A stretch of 64,000 nucleotides of DNA from Opitutaceae bacterium (GCA_028688225.1 JAQTYQ010000003.1:124001-188000), one strand, 5' to 3'. Positions 47,070 to 56,669 are shown, counted from the stretch's first letter. Notes: generated by a model from the sequence alone, not told the origin. Program-made: numbers and translations.

Positions 47070-47259
47070 CTATTACACATGGAAGTGACGTCTTTTCACC
47101 GTCGCGCAGAGCTTTAGCCCGCGCCCCACCGTCGAGACGCGCAGGCCAAAGCTCCGCGCTACTCGCCACCGTAAGTCACCGCGTTGGGCAATATTCAATA
47201 GACTGTGACCGGCGCGCCTGTCGCAGAACTGGTCTCCCCTGCGAGTCCTCCCTTTCCAC

Positions 47260-48150
47260 ATGCCCGCCAATCCCTTCAACGCCTTCACCGATTATGGCAT
47301 CGGCATCGGCCTGCGCGTGCCGCACTACCAGCACATCCTGACGAGAAAGCCGGTCGTCGACTGGTTTGAGATCATCTCGGAGAACTTCATGGTCGACGGC
47401 GGCCGGCCGCTCGAGGTGCTCGACCAGATTCTCGAGCAGTACCAGGTGGTGCAGCACGGCGTTTCGCTCTATTTCGGCTCGGCCGACCCCTTTGACCGCG
47501 CCCACCTGAAGCGGCTGAAGACGCTCGTGAAACGCACCCGGACGCCCTGGCTCTCCGACCATCTCTGCTGGGGCAGCGTCGACGGCACCTACACGCACGA
47601 TCTGCTGCCGATGCCTTACACCTTTGCCGCGGCCCGGCGCACGGCCGAAAAAATCCGCCAGGTGCGCGACTACCTCGAAATCCCCGTCTGCGTGGAAAAT
47701 GTCAGCAGCTACGTCGAGTTCCATGTCTCCGAAATGACGGAGTGGGAGTTTCTCACCGAGGTCGTCGAGCGTGCCGACTGCGGGATCCTGCTCGACGTGA
47801 ACAATATTTACGTCTCCTCGCGCAACCACGGCTTCAATCCGTACGACTATGTTGACGGTGTGCCGCATCACCGCGTGGCGCAGATGCACATCGCGGGCCA
47901 CACGAAGTTCGAGCAGTACATTCTCGACACCCACGACCATCCGGTGATCGACCCGGTGTGGAAGCTCTACGCGCATGCCATCCGGCGCTGCGGCGTGACG
48001 GCAACCCTGCTGGAGTGGGACGACAAGATCCCTTCGTTCGGGGAGGTGCACGGCGAGGCGCTCAAGGCGCATGAATTCATCGACGGGGCGCGCGCGGCGC
48101 AGGCACCGCGCCGCGGCCGGACCGCGGGGTCTTCGGCACTGGCGCGATGA
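47260..48150 (+). CDS. bufB: DUF692 multinuclear non-heme iron oxidase (MNIO), BufB/HvfB-like
   Basis: GIGIGLRVPHYQHILTRKPVVDWFEIISENFM...LSDHLCWGS...HDLLPMPYT...VCVENVSSYVEF...CGILLDVNNIYVSSRNH...QMHIAGH. Confidence 0.92.
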   Translation: MPANPFNAFTDYGIGIGLRVPHYQHILTRKPVVDWFEIISENFMVDGGRPLEVLDQILEQYQVVQHGVSLYFGSADPFDRAHLKRLKTLVKRTRTPWLSDHLCWGSVDGTYTHDLLPMPYTFAAARRTAEKIRQVRDYLEIPVCVENVSSYVEFHVSEMTEWEFLTEVVERADCGILLDVNNIYVSSRNHGFNPYDYVDGVPHHRVAQMHIAGHTKFEQYILDTHDHPVIDPVWKLYAHAIRRCGVTATLLEWDDKIPSFGEVHGEALKAHEFIDGARAAQAPRRGRTAGSSALAR

Positions 48151-49064
48151 AGCCGCCCGCCACCGAGCCCCGCCGGGTGCGCTCGACGCGCGACCTCAAG
48201 GCGCTGCAGCGCGCCATGGCCGCGGCCGTCATGCGACCCCTCACGCCGGCCGGCCGCACGCCGCACCGCTGGATCGACGGCCGGCCCACGGAGCAGGTCG
48301 TCGCGGCGTTCATCAAGCCCAATGACCGCCAGACCGCGCTCGAGCGGCTCGAGATCTACAACCGCATGTACTGGTTCCGGCTGCTCGACTGCGTCTACGA
48401 CGACTGTCCGGGCCTGCGCGCGGTGCTGGGCGAACGGAAGTTCATGCGCCTGGCCGAAGCTTATCTCACCCGGCATCCCTCCCGCTCCTTCACCCTGCGC
48501 AACCTGTGCCGCCGGCTCCCGCAGTTCATCCGCGAGCAGCCGCGCCTGACGGCACCGCACACCGCGCTGGCCCGCGACCTCGCGCGCTTCGAGTGGGCGC
48601 AGGTCGAGGCCTTCGACGGCCTGGCCCGGCTGGCGCTGACGCCGGAGGCGCTCCGCGGCGCCGATCCCGCGCGCCTGCGGCTCGACCTGCAGCCATATAT
48701 TTCCCTGCTCGCGCTGAACCATGCGGTGGACGACTTCGTCATCGCCGTGAAAAAAAACTCCCTGCGCACCGATGCCAGCAATGCGCCCGACGCCGCCCCG
48801 GTCGCGGTGAAGCCGCGGCGCGTGCCGCGGCCCCGGCGGCAGCGGGTGCACTTGGCCGTGCACCGTCACCACAACCGGCTGTATTACAAGCAGCTCGAGC
48901 CCGCCGCCTACCGCCTGCTTTGCGCGCTGCGGGAAGGCCAGACCCTGAACCGGGCCTGCGCCTCCGTCCTGCCGCGCCGCGCGGCGACGTCGCCCGCCTG
49001 GCAGCAGAAGGTGCGGGACTGGTTCCAGAACTGGACCGAGCTCGGCTGGTTCTGCCGCCGGTGA
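48147..49064 (+). CDS. bufC: DUF2063 putative DNA-binding/RiPP partner protein, BufC/HvfC-like
   Basis: LKALQRAMAAAVMRPLTP...RLEIYNRMYWFRLLDCVYDDCPGLRAVLGERKFMRLAEAYLTRHPSRSFTLRNLCRRLPQFI; overlaps bufB. Confidence 0.88.
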   Translation: MKPPATEPRRVRSTRDLKALQRAMAAAVMRPLTPAGRTPHRWIDGRPTEQVVAAFIKPNDRQTALERLEIYNRMYWFRLLDCVYDDCPGLRAVLGERKFMRLAEAYLTRHPSRSFTLRNLCRRLPQFIREQPRLTAPHTALARDLARFEWAQVEAFDGLARLALTPEALRGADPARLRLDLQPYISLLALNHAVDDFVIAVKKNSLRTDASNAPDAAPVAVKPRRVPRPRRQRVHLAVHRHHNRLYYKQLEPAAYRLLCALREGQTLNRACASVLPRRAATSPAWQQKVRDWFQNWTELGWFCRR

Positions 49065-49098
49065 AGGAATAACCGGTCGCCGGCCCTCTCCGATTTTC

Positions 49099-49554
49099 AT
49101 GTCCCTCCGCACCTGCCTCGATCGATTCCACCGCGGCGCCGCGCACCTCCAGTCGCCGCTGCTGCTCGTCCTCCGGCTCTATTGGGGCTGGAATTTCTTC
49201 CTCACCGGCAAGGGCAAGCTGCTGCACCTCGACCGCACGGCCGATTACTTCGCCAGCCTGGGCATCCCGCTGCCCAGGCTGAACGTCGTGCTCGCCGGCG
49301 GCACGGAATGCCTCGGCGGCCTGCTGCTGGTCGCCGGCCTATGGTCGCGCGTCGCCTCGATGCCGCTCATCTTCACGCTGGTCGTGGCCTATGCCACGGC
49401 GGAGCACGCGGCCCTCACGGCGGTCTTCACGGACCCGGACAGGTTTCTCGGGGCCACCCCGTTCCTCTTTCTCCTCGCCGTGATGATCGTGCTCGCGTTT
49501 GGTCCCGGCAAATACTCGCTCGATTATCTGCGGGAACGGCGCGCGTCGTCGTGA
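49099..49554 (+). CDS. DoxX-family membrane protein
   Basis: LLVLRLYWGWNFFLTGKGKLLHLDRTADYFASLGIPLPRLNVVLAGGTECLGGLLLVAGL. Confidence 0.88.
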   Translation: MSLRTCLDRFHRGAAHLQSPLLLVLRLYWGWNFFLTGKGKLLHLDRTADYFASLGIPLPRLNVVLAGGTECLGGLLLVAGLWSRVASMPLIFTLVVAYATAEHAALTAVFTDPDRFLGATPFLFLLAVMIVLAFGPGKYSLDYLRERRASS

Positions 49555-49742
49555 GGCGTGATCTTGAAGCGGAGCATGCAGGCGCTGGACTGAAAATGGG
49601 ACCTGCAGCGAGCACGGATTGGAAGGGACCTGGCCGGCGACAGGGATAAACCGTTCACGGCAGCGGATAGTTGCAGGGATTGTTTCGGTGAAAAGAACTG
49701 GTGAGACCCATTTCAGGCTTGCAAAGGTATAAGAATTTATTT

Positions 49743-49778
49743 GGCTAGCCAGAAAATGGCTAGAGTATTCAAGGCTAG
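49743..49778. repeat. Three GGCTAG units at exact 15-bp spacing (49743, 49758, 49773)
   Basis: TTGGCTAGCCAGAAA / ATGGCTAGAGTATTC / AAGGCTAGCGATAAG. Confidence 0.8.
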
Positions 49779-50100
49779 CGATAAGGCGACTACGCCGTTG
49801 CATTTTGGCGGATGGCTACGGCATTTACGCGAGGAGCGACATCTGCCCCTCCGTGCCGTTGCCGCGGCAGTGGAAATGGATCAGGCGCATCTCAGCAAAG
49901 TGGAGCTTGGCCAGCGAATTCCCACGGCCGAGCAAACGACTGCCTTGGCCAAATTCTTTCATCAGAACCCGACGCACGCGGAAGCCCGGCGTATTGCCGA
50001 AAAATTCCGTCAGGAACATGCCGATAATCCCGCGGCGGCTCAAGCATTACAGATTCTCAACGAAGAAGCCGCACCCTACGCGGCGGACAAAAAGGAATAA
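49756..50100 (+). CDS. XRE-family helix-turn-helix regulator (R-M controller-like)
   Basis: FGGWLRHLREERHLPLRAVAAAVEMDQAHLSKVELGQRIPTAEQTTALAKFF; 2 bp before the R-M gene. Confidence 0.85.
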   Translation: MARVFKASDKATTPLHFGGWLRHLREERHLPLRAVAAAVEMDQAHLSKVELGQRIPTAEQTTALAKFFHQNPTHAEARRIAEKFRQEHADNPAAAQALQILNEEAAPYAADKKE

Positions 50101-50102
50101 TC

Positions 50103-52727
50103 ATGCCCCGCGCCAAAAAAACCAGCGTGGCTCCGCCACCCGCCTCGGCTGAAACGCAGAGTCCGGCGGAGTTGAAGCCCGGCTATATCGCCGACTTCAT
50201 ATCCGGCCACCCGGTAAAAGACACGCCGGAGGAACGCGACGCCGTGCAGGTGTTCGCCCGCCGCCTCGTGGAGGACTACGGTTATCCGAAGGAATTCATT
50301 CAAACCCGCCCGCAACATCGGGTGCGCAAACGTCCCTCTGACGAAGAGAAGTCCTATCCAGTGGACATCGGTGTCTTCCGTAGCGGCAAGAAACTGGAAG
50401 ACGACCTGTTTCTGATCGTCGAGTGCAAGCAGAAGACCCGCAAGGATGGGATCGCCCAGCTCAAGCTTTACCTCGACATGTCAGCGGCCGAGATCGGCGT
50501 CTGGTTCAACGGCGACGAGCACGAATACCTCCGCAAAATATATCACAAGGACGGCTCCCGCACCTACGAGGCACTTCCAAACATCCCGCGCCATGGTCAG
50601 CGCATCGAGGATATCGGCCTCTTCAAACGCAAGGATCTCAATAAGCCTTCCAATCTGAAGGCGGTTTTCCGCGATCTGCGCAATCACCTGGCCGGCATGA
50701 CCACCGGCATTACCCGCGACGAGGCTCTGGCGCAGGAGATCATCAACATCCTGTTCTGCAAGATCCTGGATGAACAAAACACCGATCCCGAGGAAACGGT
50801 ACGATTTCGAGCTGGCTTGGGCGAAAGCGCGGAGGTTGTGCGCACGCGAATCTGTGAGCTCTTCGACATGGTTAAGCAGGATGTATATCAAGATGTTTTT
50901 GCTCCTACAGACACCATTCATCTCGACGTTGAAAGTGTGCGCTACGTGGTTGGCGAGTTGCAGAACTACTGTGTTATGGATGCAGATCGTGACGCCATCG
51001 GCGATGCGTTCGAAGTATTCATTGGCCCGGCCTTAAGAGGTGCCGAAGGTCAATTTTTCACTCCGCGCAACGTTGTAAAAATGGTAGTGGATATCCTCGA
51101 TCCAAAGCCTGGCGAAAAGATCATTGATCCGGCCTGTGGTTCCGGTGGGTTTCTGATCGGCGCGCTGGAACATGTTTGGAGGCACATTGATACGAGAGCG
51201 GAACGCGCACAATGGAGCCGCCAGAGGCACATTCGGGAGAGTATCCGCATAGCAATGGAATATTTTCGTGGTGTGGATAAGGACACTTTTTTAGCCAAGG
51301 TCTGCAAGGCCTACATGGCCTTGATCGGCGATGGTCGCGGCGGTGTCTTCTGCGCCAATTCTCTACAGGATCCTGCAGAATGGCCGGCGGCAATGCAGGA
51401 AAAGATCACCCCGGGGACCTTTGATGTAGTTCTGACCAATCCGCCGTTTGGGAAAAATATCGTAGTTAAAGGGGCGCCGATATTAAGCCAGTTCGATCTC
51501 GGTCATCGGTGGAAGAAAGACAGAGAATCTGGCATTTGGGAAAGACTGGACGCGCTCCACGAGGATCAGCCACCGCAAATCCTGTTCATCGAACGTTGCC
51601 TGCAGTTACTCAAACCGGGCGGTCGCTTGGGCATTGTTCTGCCTGAGGCCGTATTTGGGATGCCCACTTACGAATATGTGGTCGCCTACCTGCAGCAGAG
51701 CACCAAAGTTCTAGGGGTAGTCTCAATGCCGGAACCGCTCTTCAAGACCAGCGGCAAGGGCGGGACTCACGCCAAGGTTTGCGTACTTTTTCTGGAAAAG
51801 ACTAAATCCAAATCTGGGGAGGATTGGGACATCTTTATGGCAGAGGCAAGGTGGTGCGGCCACGACTCAAGAGGCAATCCGACCATTCGCACCGACAAAG
51901 ATGGGAGAGAGGTTCTCCTCGATGACGTGCCGTTGATCGCGGCTCGGCATCGCGATTTGGCCGAAGGCAAGCAGGTCGGCGACCTGAACGGATTCCGAAC
52001 CCGCGTCTCCCAGCTCAAGAAGAATATTTTTATCGCGAAATACTATGACCCGAAACTTCAAGCTGACCTTAAGACATTGGCTCGGACGCATGACCTGCTC
52101 TCGTTAGAGCGATTGATTCGAGAGAAAATCCTGGTTTGGGATACTGGCATCGAAGTCGGCAAGATGGCGTATGGCACAGGCCCGATCCCGTTCATTCGCA
52201 CCTCCGACATCTCGAATTGGGAACTAAAGGGTGACCCCAAGCAGGGTGTGAGCGAGGTGATTTACGAGGACAACAAGCAGGACGTGCAAGCGGGTGACAT
52301 TTTTGTCGTACGCGATGGCACCTATCTGGTCGGCACGTCATGCATTCTGACTGCGCATGACACGAAGATTCTCTATTGCGGTGGCATCTATAAATTGCGT
52401 GTTTGCCAGCCAGCCATGCTGGACCCCTATCTGCTGCTCACGCTTCTCAATACCCCCATTGTCCGGCGCCAGATGCGTTCAAAGCAGTTCACCCGCGATA
52501 TCATCGATACGCTTGGCAAACGACTTTTCGAGGTAGTCTTGCCTGTGCCCAAAGATGCGGTGTTACGGACGCGCATAGCGGAGGAAACCCACAAACTGAT
52601 CGAAACACGTGTAGCGCTGCGCAACCGCACCAAGCAATTGCCGCTTGAGATCGAGGGAGCACAGGCAACCGAATTCGTCGAAGAAAACAAGCAGGCGGCC
52701 TACGGCGTTGGAGTTGCCGGAACCTGA
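50103..52727 (+). CDS. Fused restriction-modification protein: N-terminal PD-(D/E)XK-like domain, N6-adenine methylase, C-terminal specificity domain
   Basis: YPVDIGVFRSGKKLEDDLFLIVECKQK (D...ExK); EGQFFTPRNVVKMVVDILDPKPGEKIIDPACGSGGFL and VVLTNPPFG methylase motifs; C-terminal TRD-like IPFIRTSDISNWEL. Confidence 0.85.
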   Translation: MPRAKKTSVAPPPASAETQSPAELKPGYIADFISGHPVKDTPEERDAVQVFARRLVEDYGYPKEFIQTRPQHRVRKRPSDEEKSYPVDIGVFRSGKKLEDDLFLIVECKQKTRKDGIAQLKLYLDMSAAEIGVWFNGDEHEYLRKIYHKDGSRTYEALPNIPRHGQRIEDIGLFKRKDLNKPSNLKAVFRDLRNHLAGMTTGITRDEALAQEIINILFCKILDEQNTDPEETVRFRAGLGESAEVVRTRICELFDMVKQDVYQDVFAPTDTIHLDVESVRYVVGELQNYCVMDADRDAIGDAFEVFIGPALRGAEGQFFTPRNVVKMVVDILDPKPGEKIIDPACGSGGFLIGALEHVWRHIDTRAERAQWSRQRHIRESIRIAMEYFRGVDKDTFLAKVCKAYMALIGDGRGGVFCANSLQDPAEWPAAMQEKITPGTFDVVLTNPPFGKNIVVKGAPILSQFDLGHRWKKDRESGIWERLDALHEDQPPQILFIERCLQLLKPGGRLGIVLPEAVFGMPTYEYVVAYLQQSTKVLGVVSMPEPLFKTSGKGGTHAKVCVLFLEKTKSKSGEDWDIFMAEARWCGHDSRGNPTIRTDKDGREVLLDDVPLIAARHRDLAEGKQVGDLNGFRTRVSQLKKNIFIAKYYDPKLQADLKTLARTHDLLSLERLIREKILVWDTGIEVGKMAYGTGPIPFIRTSDISNWELKGDPKQGVSEVIYEDNKQDVQAGDIFVVRDGTYLVGTSCILTAHDTKILYCGGIYKLRVCQPAMLDPYLLLTLLNTPIVRRQMRSKQFTRDIIDTLGKRLFEVVLPVPKDAVLRTRIAEETHKLIETRVALRNRTKQLPLEIEGAQATEFVEENKQAAYGVGVAGT

Positions 52728-52778
52728 TGCCGCCGGGAAATGACTGGTCGTGGATTTAAGGCAGCTTAATCTGCCTCC

Positions 52779-52931
52779 ATGAACCGTCGCACGTTCCTCC
52801 TCCGCGACGCCCTGCATCAGCACGACGATTTATTGATGCCCGCTCACTCGTCTGAGGGGTCGGGACGGACCGCTGGGCCGTCCATGCTGCTCGATCATAC
52901 CCGCGACGAGCCTCCTTTGCCAAACCACTGA
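52779..52931 (+). pseudogene. Possible remnant of a Tat-exported protein (signal start only)
   Basis: MNRRTFLLRDALHQHDDLLMPAHSSEGSGRT...PLPNH*; twin-arginine start, then short unrelated frame. Confidence 0.3.
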
Positions 52932-53103
52932 GCCCAGGGCGTCGCAGCCCCAGGCGACGAAATCTCCCGGTTTGTGGGCGGACACCCGGGCGCCGTTGCC
53001 CTCGAAAAGATCCTTGCACGATCAACCCTGCTGACGATCCCTGGTGTTGAACGCTGACGCGGACTTGCCAAGCTCCACCAATTCAAGTGCGACTCCTCTC
53101 CTG

Positions 53104-54132
53104 ATGAAGACCAAATTGCGCTGGGGTATCCTGAGCACCGGCCGGATCGCCGGTGTTTTCGCCCGCGGGGTGGCGGCCTCGCAAGCCGGTCAGCTGGCCG
53201 CCGTCGGCAGCCGGACGCCGGCGGCCGCCGAGCGCTTCGCCCGGGAGTTTGGCGTGCCCCGGGCCCACGGCACCTACGAGGCCCTGCTCGAGGATCGCGG
53301 GGTGGAGGCGGTGTATGTCGCCACGCCGCACCCCCAGCACGCCGAGTGGGCTGTGCGCGTGGCGCAGGCGGGCAAACACATTCTCTGCGAAAAGCCGCTG
53401 ACGATGAACCACGCCGGCGCGGCGCGGATCGCCGAGGCTGCGCGCGCCCACGGCGTGGTGTTGATGGAGGCGTTCATGTACCGTTGTCACCCGCAGACGG
53501 CCAAGGTCGTCGAACTCATCACCCGCGGCGCCATCGGGCGGGTGGGGCTCGTGCAGGCGACCTTCAGTTTTCATGCGGATTTCGATCCCGGGAGCCGTCT
53601 TTGGAACAAGGCGCTCGGCGGCGGTGGCGTCCTCGATGTCGGTTGCTATGCGGTGTCGTATGCCCGACTGGTGGCCGGGGCGGCGGACGGACAGCCATTC
53701 GCCAATCCCGTGCGCGTTGCCGGTGCGGGGCTGCTGCATCCGCAGGCCGGGGTCGACGCCTATGCCGCCGCCACGCTGCAATTCGCCAACGGCATCGTGG
53801 CGCAGGTCGCCTGCGGAGTGGGGTTGCAGCAGGATAATTCCGTGCGCATCTACGGCAGCGAGGGCTGGCTGCACATTCCCGCACCCTACCAGCCCGGCCT
53901 GGTCGGAAGGGCGGTGATCTTCCTGTACCGCCGCGGGAGGGACGCACCGGAGGAAATCGCGTTCGATGCGCCGCCGCTTTATGCGCTTGAGGCCGACGCC
54001 TTTGCCGCGGCCCTGGCCGCCGGGCGGAGCGATGTGCCGCAGATGAGCGTGGCCGACACCCTGGGTAACATGGCCGTGCTCGACCAATGGCGCGCGGCCC
54101 TCGGCCTCGCCTACGACGCCGACCAAGCCTGA
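53104..54132 (+). CDS. Gfo/Idh/MocA-family oxidoreductase
   Basis: LRWGILSTGRIAGVFARGVAAS...AVYVATPHPQHAEWAVRVAQAGKHILCEKPLTMN. Confidence 0.92.
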   Translation: MKTKLRWGILSTGRIAGVFARGVAASQAGQLAAVGSRTPAAAERFAREFGVPRAHGTYEALLEDRGVEAVYVATPHPQHAEWAVRVAQAGKHILCEKPLTMNHAGAARIAEAARAHGVVLMEAFMYRCHPQTAKVVELITRGAIGRVGLVQATFSFHADFDPGSRLWNKALGGGGVLDVGCYAVSYARLVAGAADGQPFANPVRVAGAGLLHPQAGVDAYAAATLQFANGIVAQVACGVGLQQDNSVRIYGSEGWLHIPAPYQPGLVGRAVIFLYRRGRDAPEEIAFDAPPLYALEADAFAAALAAGRSDVPQMSVADTLGNMAVLDQWRAALGLAYDADQA

Positions 54133-54159
54133 ACCTGCGCCGGCAGCAGCGCCCGGGGG

Positions 54160-54576
54160 CTATGCGGGGCGTTCGAGCAGATGCTGGAGGGCCGCGAGCA
54201 TTTCCTTCCAGCAGTGCCGGCGCTCCGCGACCAGTTGGGCGCTGGCGAGCTTGGTGTGATCGACCACGACCGCGCACCGGGCCCGCCCTTTGGCCGTGAT
54301 CCGCACTTCGATGTCCGAACCATCGTCATCACAGGTGAGGCGCACGGATTTCGGCGCCACGGCCTGGCACAGGGTGAGCTTCACCCCCGCCAGCCAGCGC
54401 GCGCGCCGGCGGGCGTCGGTCCACGCGAGAAAAACACTGTCCGCGGCGGCGGCAATGGTCTTGCTGGCGCTGACCGCAAAACCGCCCGCGTGCTGAGGCC
54501 CGGCCCGCCGGCCGGCATGTGGCTTGGCGGCTGCGGGAATGGAAGAGAGTCGGGCGCGGCGCGGGGTACGATTCAT
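54160..54576 (-). CDS. SRPBCC-domain protein
   Basis: GFAVSASKTIAAAADSVFLAWTDARRRARWLAG...VRLTCDDDGSDIEVRITAKGRARCAVVVDHTKLAS. Confidence 0.7.
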   Translation of the reverse strand: MNRTPRRARLSSIPAAAKPHAGRRAGPQHAGGFAVSASKTIAAAADSVFLAWTDARRRARWLAGVKLTLCQAVAPKSVRLTCDDDGSDIEVRITAKGRARCAVVVDHTKLASAQLVAERRHCWKEMLAALQHLLERPA

Positions 54577-54691
54577 GGTCAGTTCAATTTACGGTTCCTT
54601 TTTCCGGGGGCGATACGAAATTCCAATCGTCGCCCGGGGCGCCGGCAATCGGGCTTTGATCCTTCCCCACGCGTCTGCGGCGCCGGGAAAA

Positions 54692-55093
54692 TCAGGCCTT
54701 GCGCCGCACCGGGTGCGGCCGGCCGGCCTCATCGATGGCCACGTACGTGAAGAGTCCCTCGGTCACGCGATGCAACGAACCGTCGGTCTGGCGCTGCACC
54801 CAGGCCTCGATGTCGATCTTCATGGAGGTGCGGCCGACGGATTGCTGGCTCGCATAACAGGTGACGATGTCGCCGACGAAGACAGGGTAGATGAACGACA
54901 TCGCCTCGATGGCGACCGTTACCACCCGGCTCCGGGCGAGGTTGCGCGCCAGCACGGCGCCGCCGAGATCCATCTGGGACAGGAGCCAGCCGCCGAAGAT
55001 GTCGCCATTGGAGTTGGTGTCGGCCGGCATGGCGATGGTACGCACGACGAGATCACCTTTGGGCTTGGCGGGCTGGCGTGAGGATCGGCGCAT
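54692..55093 (-). CDS. Acyl-CoA thioesterase (hotdog fold)
   Basis: LVVRTIAMPADTNSNGDIFGGWLLSQMDLGGAVLARNLARSRVVTVAIEAMSFIYPVFVGDIV. Confidence 0.9.
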   Translation of the reverse strand: MRRSSRQPAKPKGDLVVRTIAMPADTNSNGDIFGGWLLSQMDLGGAVLARNLARSRVVTVAIEAMSFIYPVFVGDIVTCYASQQSVGRTSMKIDIEAWVQRQTDGSLHRVTEGLFTYVAIDEAGRPHPVRRKA

Positions 55094-55169
55094 ACGACGG
55101 GCCTTAATTTCGCCGGCTCCGCGGCGGACGCAAACGGAAAAGTCCCGTTCGGGGGGCCGGCGCCACGGT

Positions 55170-55874
55170 TCAATAATCGCCGGTGGACGCAGCGACTTTG
55201 CCGTCCGCGGCTTCCTGCACGAGGGCGACGGCACTGGAGGTGCCGAGGCGCTCGGCTCCGGCGGCGATCAGGGCCTGCGCCTGGGCCAGCGTCTTGATGC
55301 CCCCGGCCGCCTTGATGCGGATGGAGCCGCGCCGATGATCGGCAAACAGCTTCACGTCATCGACGGCCGCGCCCGCCGCGCCAAAGCCGGTGGAGGTCTT
55401 GATGAAATCAATGCCGGCGTTCTCGCAGAGGACGAGGGCGGCCAGCTTCTGCCGGCGGTCGAGGTAGCAGGTTTCGACGATGACCTTGGTAAGGAGGTGC
55501 AGCTGACGCGCGACGGCGGCCAACCGGCCGAGTTCGGCCGCCACCGCGGCCTGCCGGCCTTCGCGCAGGTCGGCGTAGTGCATCACGATGTCCACCTCCT
55601 GGGCGCCCGTCTCCGCGACGGCGCGGATCTCGGCCTCCTTGGCGGCGGTCGGCGTGCGACCGTGAGGGAAACCGATGACGGTGCCGATGCGGACCTTGGC
55701 GCTGGCCAGGGTCTCCCGGGCCAGCGGCACGCTGGCCGGGTAGAGCATGACCGCGGCAAACTCGTGACGACGGGCGTCGGCGCAGAGCGTGCGCAGATCG
55801 GCCTCCGTGGCGTCGAGCCGCAGGTTGGTGGAATCGAGATAACCGGCGAGCGCGGCGGATTTCATGATGGACAT
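55170..55874 (-). CDS. deoC: Deoxyribose-phosphate aldolase
   Basis: LDSTNLRLDATEADLRTLCADAR...VGTVIGFPHGRTPTAAKEAEIR...DFIKTSTGFG...IRIKAAGGIKTLAQA. Confidence 0.93.
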   Translation of the reverse strand: MSIMKSAALAGYLDSTNLRLDATEADLRTLCADARRHEFAAVMLYPASVPLARETLASAKVRIGTVIGFPHGRTPTAAKEAEIRAVAETGAQEVDIVMHYADLREGRQAAVAAELGRLAAVARQLHLLTKVIVETCYLDRRQKLAALVLCENAGIDFIKTSTGFGAAGAAVDDVKLFADHRRGSIRIKAAGGIKTLAQAQALIAAGAERLGTSSAVALVQEAADGKVAASTGDY

Positions 55875-55945
55875 CCTAGCAGGCGCGCGGCCGACGGGAA
55901 GCCGCGATTGCCCCGGCAGAGTCATTCCGAATGCAGCAGGATCTG

Positions 55946-56635
55946 TTACCAGCGGATTCTTCTTCTTTCTCGGAGCAATGTGCGGAGTTCAAATGCGCGG
56001 TGCACGTAGGGCGCCAGTGTTCCATCCTTGTCATCATCGATCCAGCAAAGCAGTGCCACAGGTTTGCGGTCCTCCTTGAAGCGACGTCCACGGACTTGAC
56101 GATGGTGGCGATGGGACAGGAATGACGTGCTGTAAAGTTCCAACTCCAGATGGACTGAGTCGGCTTTCCCCTGGAGTTTGACCAGCATGTCCGGAAACGC
56201 CGTTTGGAGCCGGAGAATTCTCTCGATTCTCAGTCTCTTCTGAGCGGCGACCACCGCCACGAGTTCCTGTTCGATCCGGGGTTCCCGTCCAAGGCCAGGA
56301 ATATCGCTGCGAGGCAGCCAGTGTTTTCGGGTGTAGAGTTCGATGGTTTCAAACTCCTTCTTCGAAATTCGGGTGATGGTCGCTCGGGCGAACATCGGTT
56401 TATTCAAAAACCCTCCAATAGGGGGAATCACCACAGGATCGCCGAGTGGCCGGCCAACAGGCTTCCCTTTGATCATCCAAGCAGGCCCTGTCCAAAGGTT
56501 ATGCGCCCGGCGGGGAACATTTCCGTGCCACGCTCCTTTGATGCACTCGTAAAATCCGACAACAAGGCTCAGAGGTCGCTCTCTCTCGTAAGAAGTTGTG
56601 TATGCAAAAGCGATCCACCGGTCAGTTGAGGACAC
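55946..56635 (-). CDS. Hypothetical protein with possible PD-(D/E)XK-like C-terminal domain
   Basis: QTAFPDMLVKLQGKADSVHLELELYSTSFLSHRHHRQVRGRRFKEDRKPVALLCWIDDD. Confidence 0.45.
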   Translation of the reverse strand: MSSTDRWIAFAYTTSYERERPLSLVVGFYECIKGAWHGNVPRRAHNLWTGPAWMIKGKPVGRPLGDPVVIPPIGGFLNKPMFARATITRISKKEFETIELYTRKHWLPRSDIPGLGREPRIEQELVAVVAAQKRLRIERILRLQTAFPDMLVKLQGKADSVHLELELYSTSFLSHRHHRQVRGRRFKEDRKPVALLCWIDDDKDGTLAPYVHRAFELRTLLRERRRIRW

Positions 56636-56669
56636 AGTTTCTCAAGGTGTGCGCTGATCGAGCGCGGGT

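Noticed and set aside
52756-53025. 89-aa minus-strand ORF between the R-M gene and the oxidoreductase
   Set aside because: No recognisable domain; random-looking composition in an intergenic or relic region.
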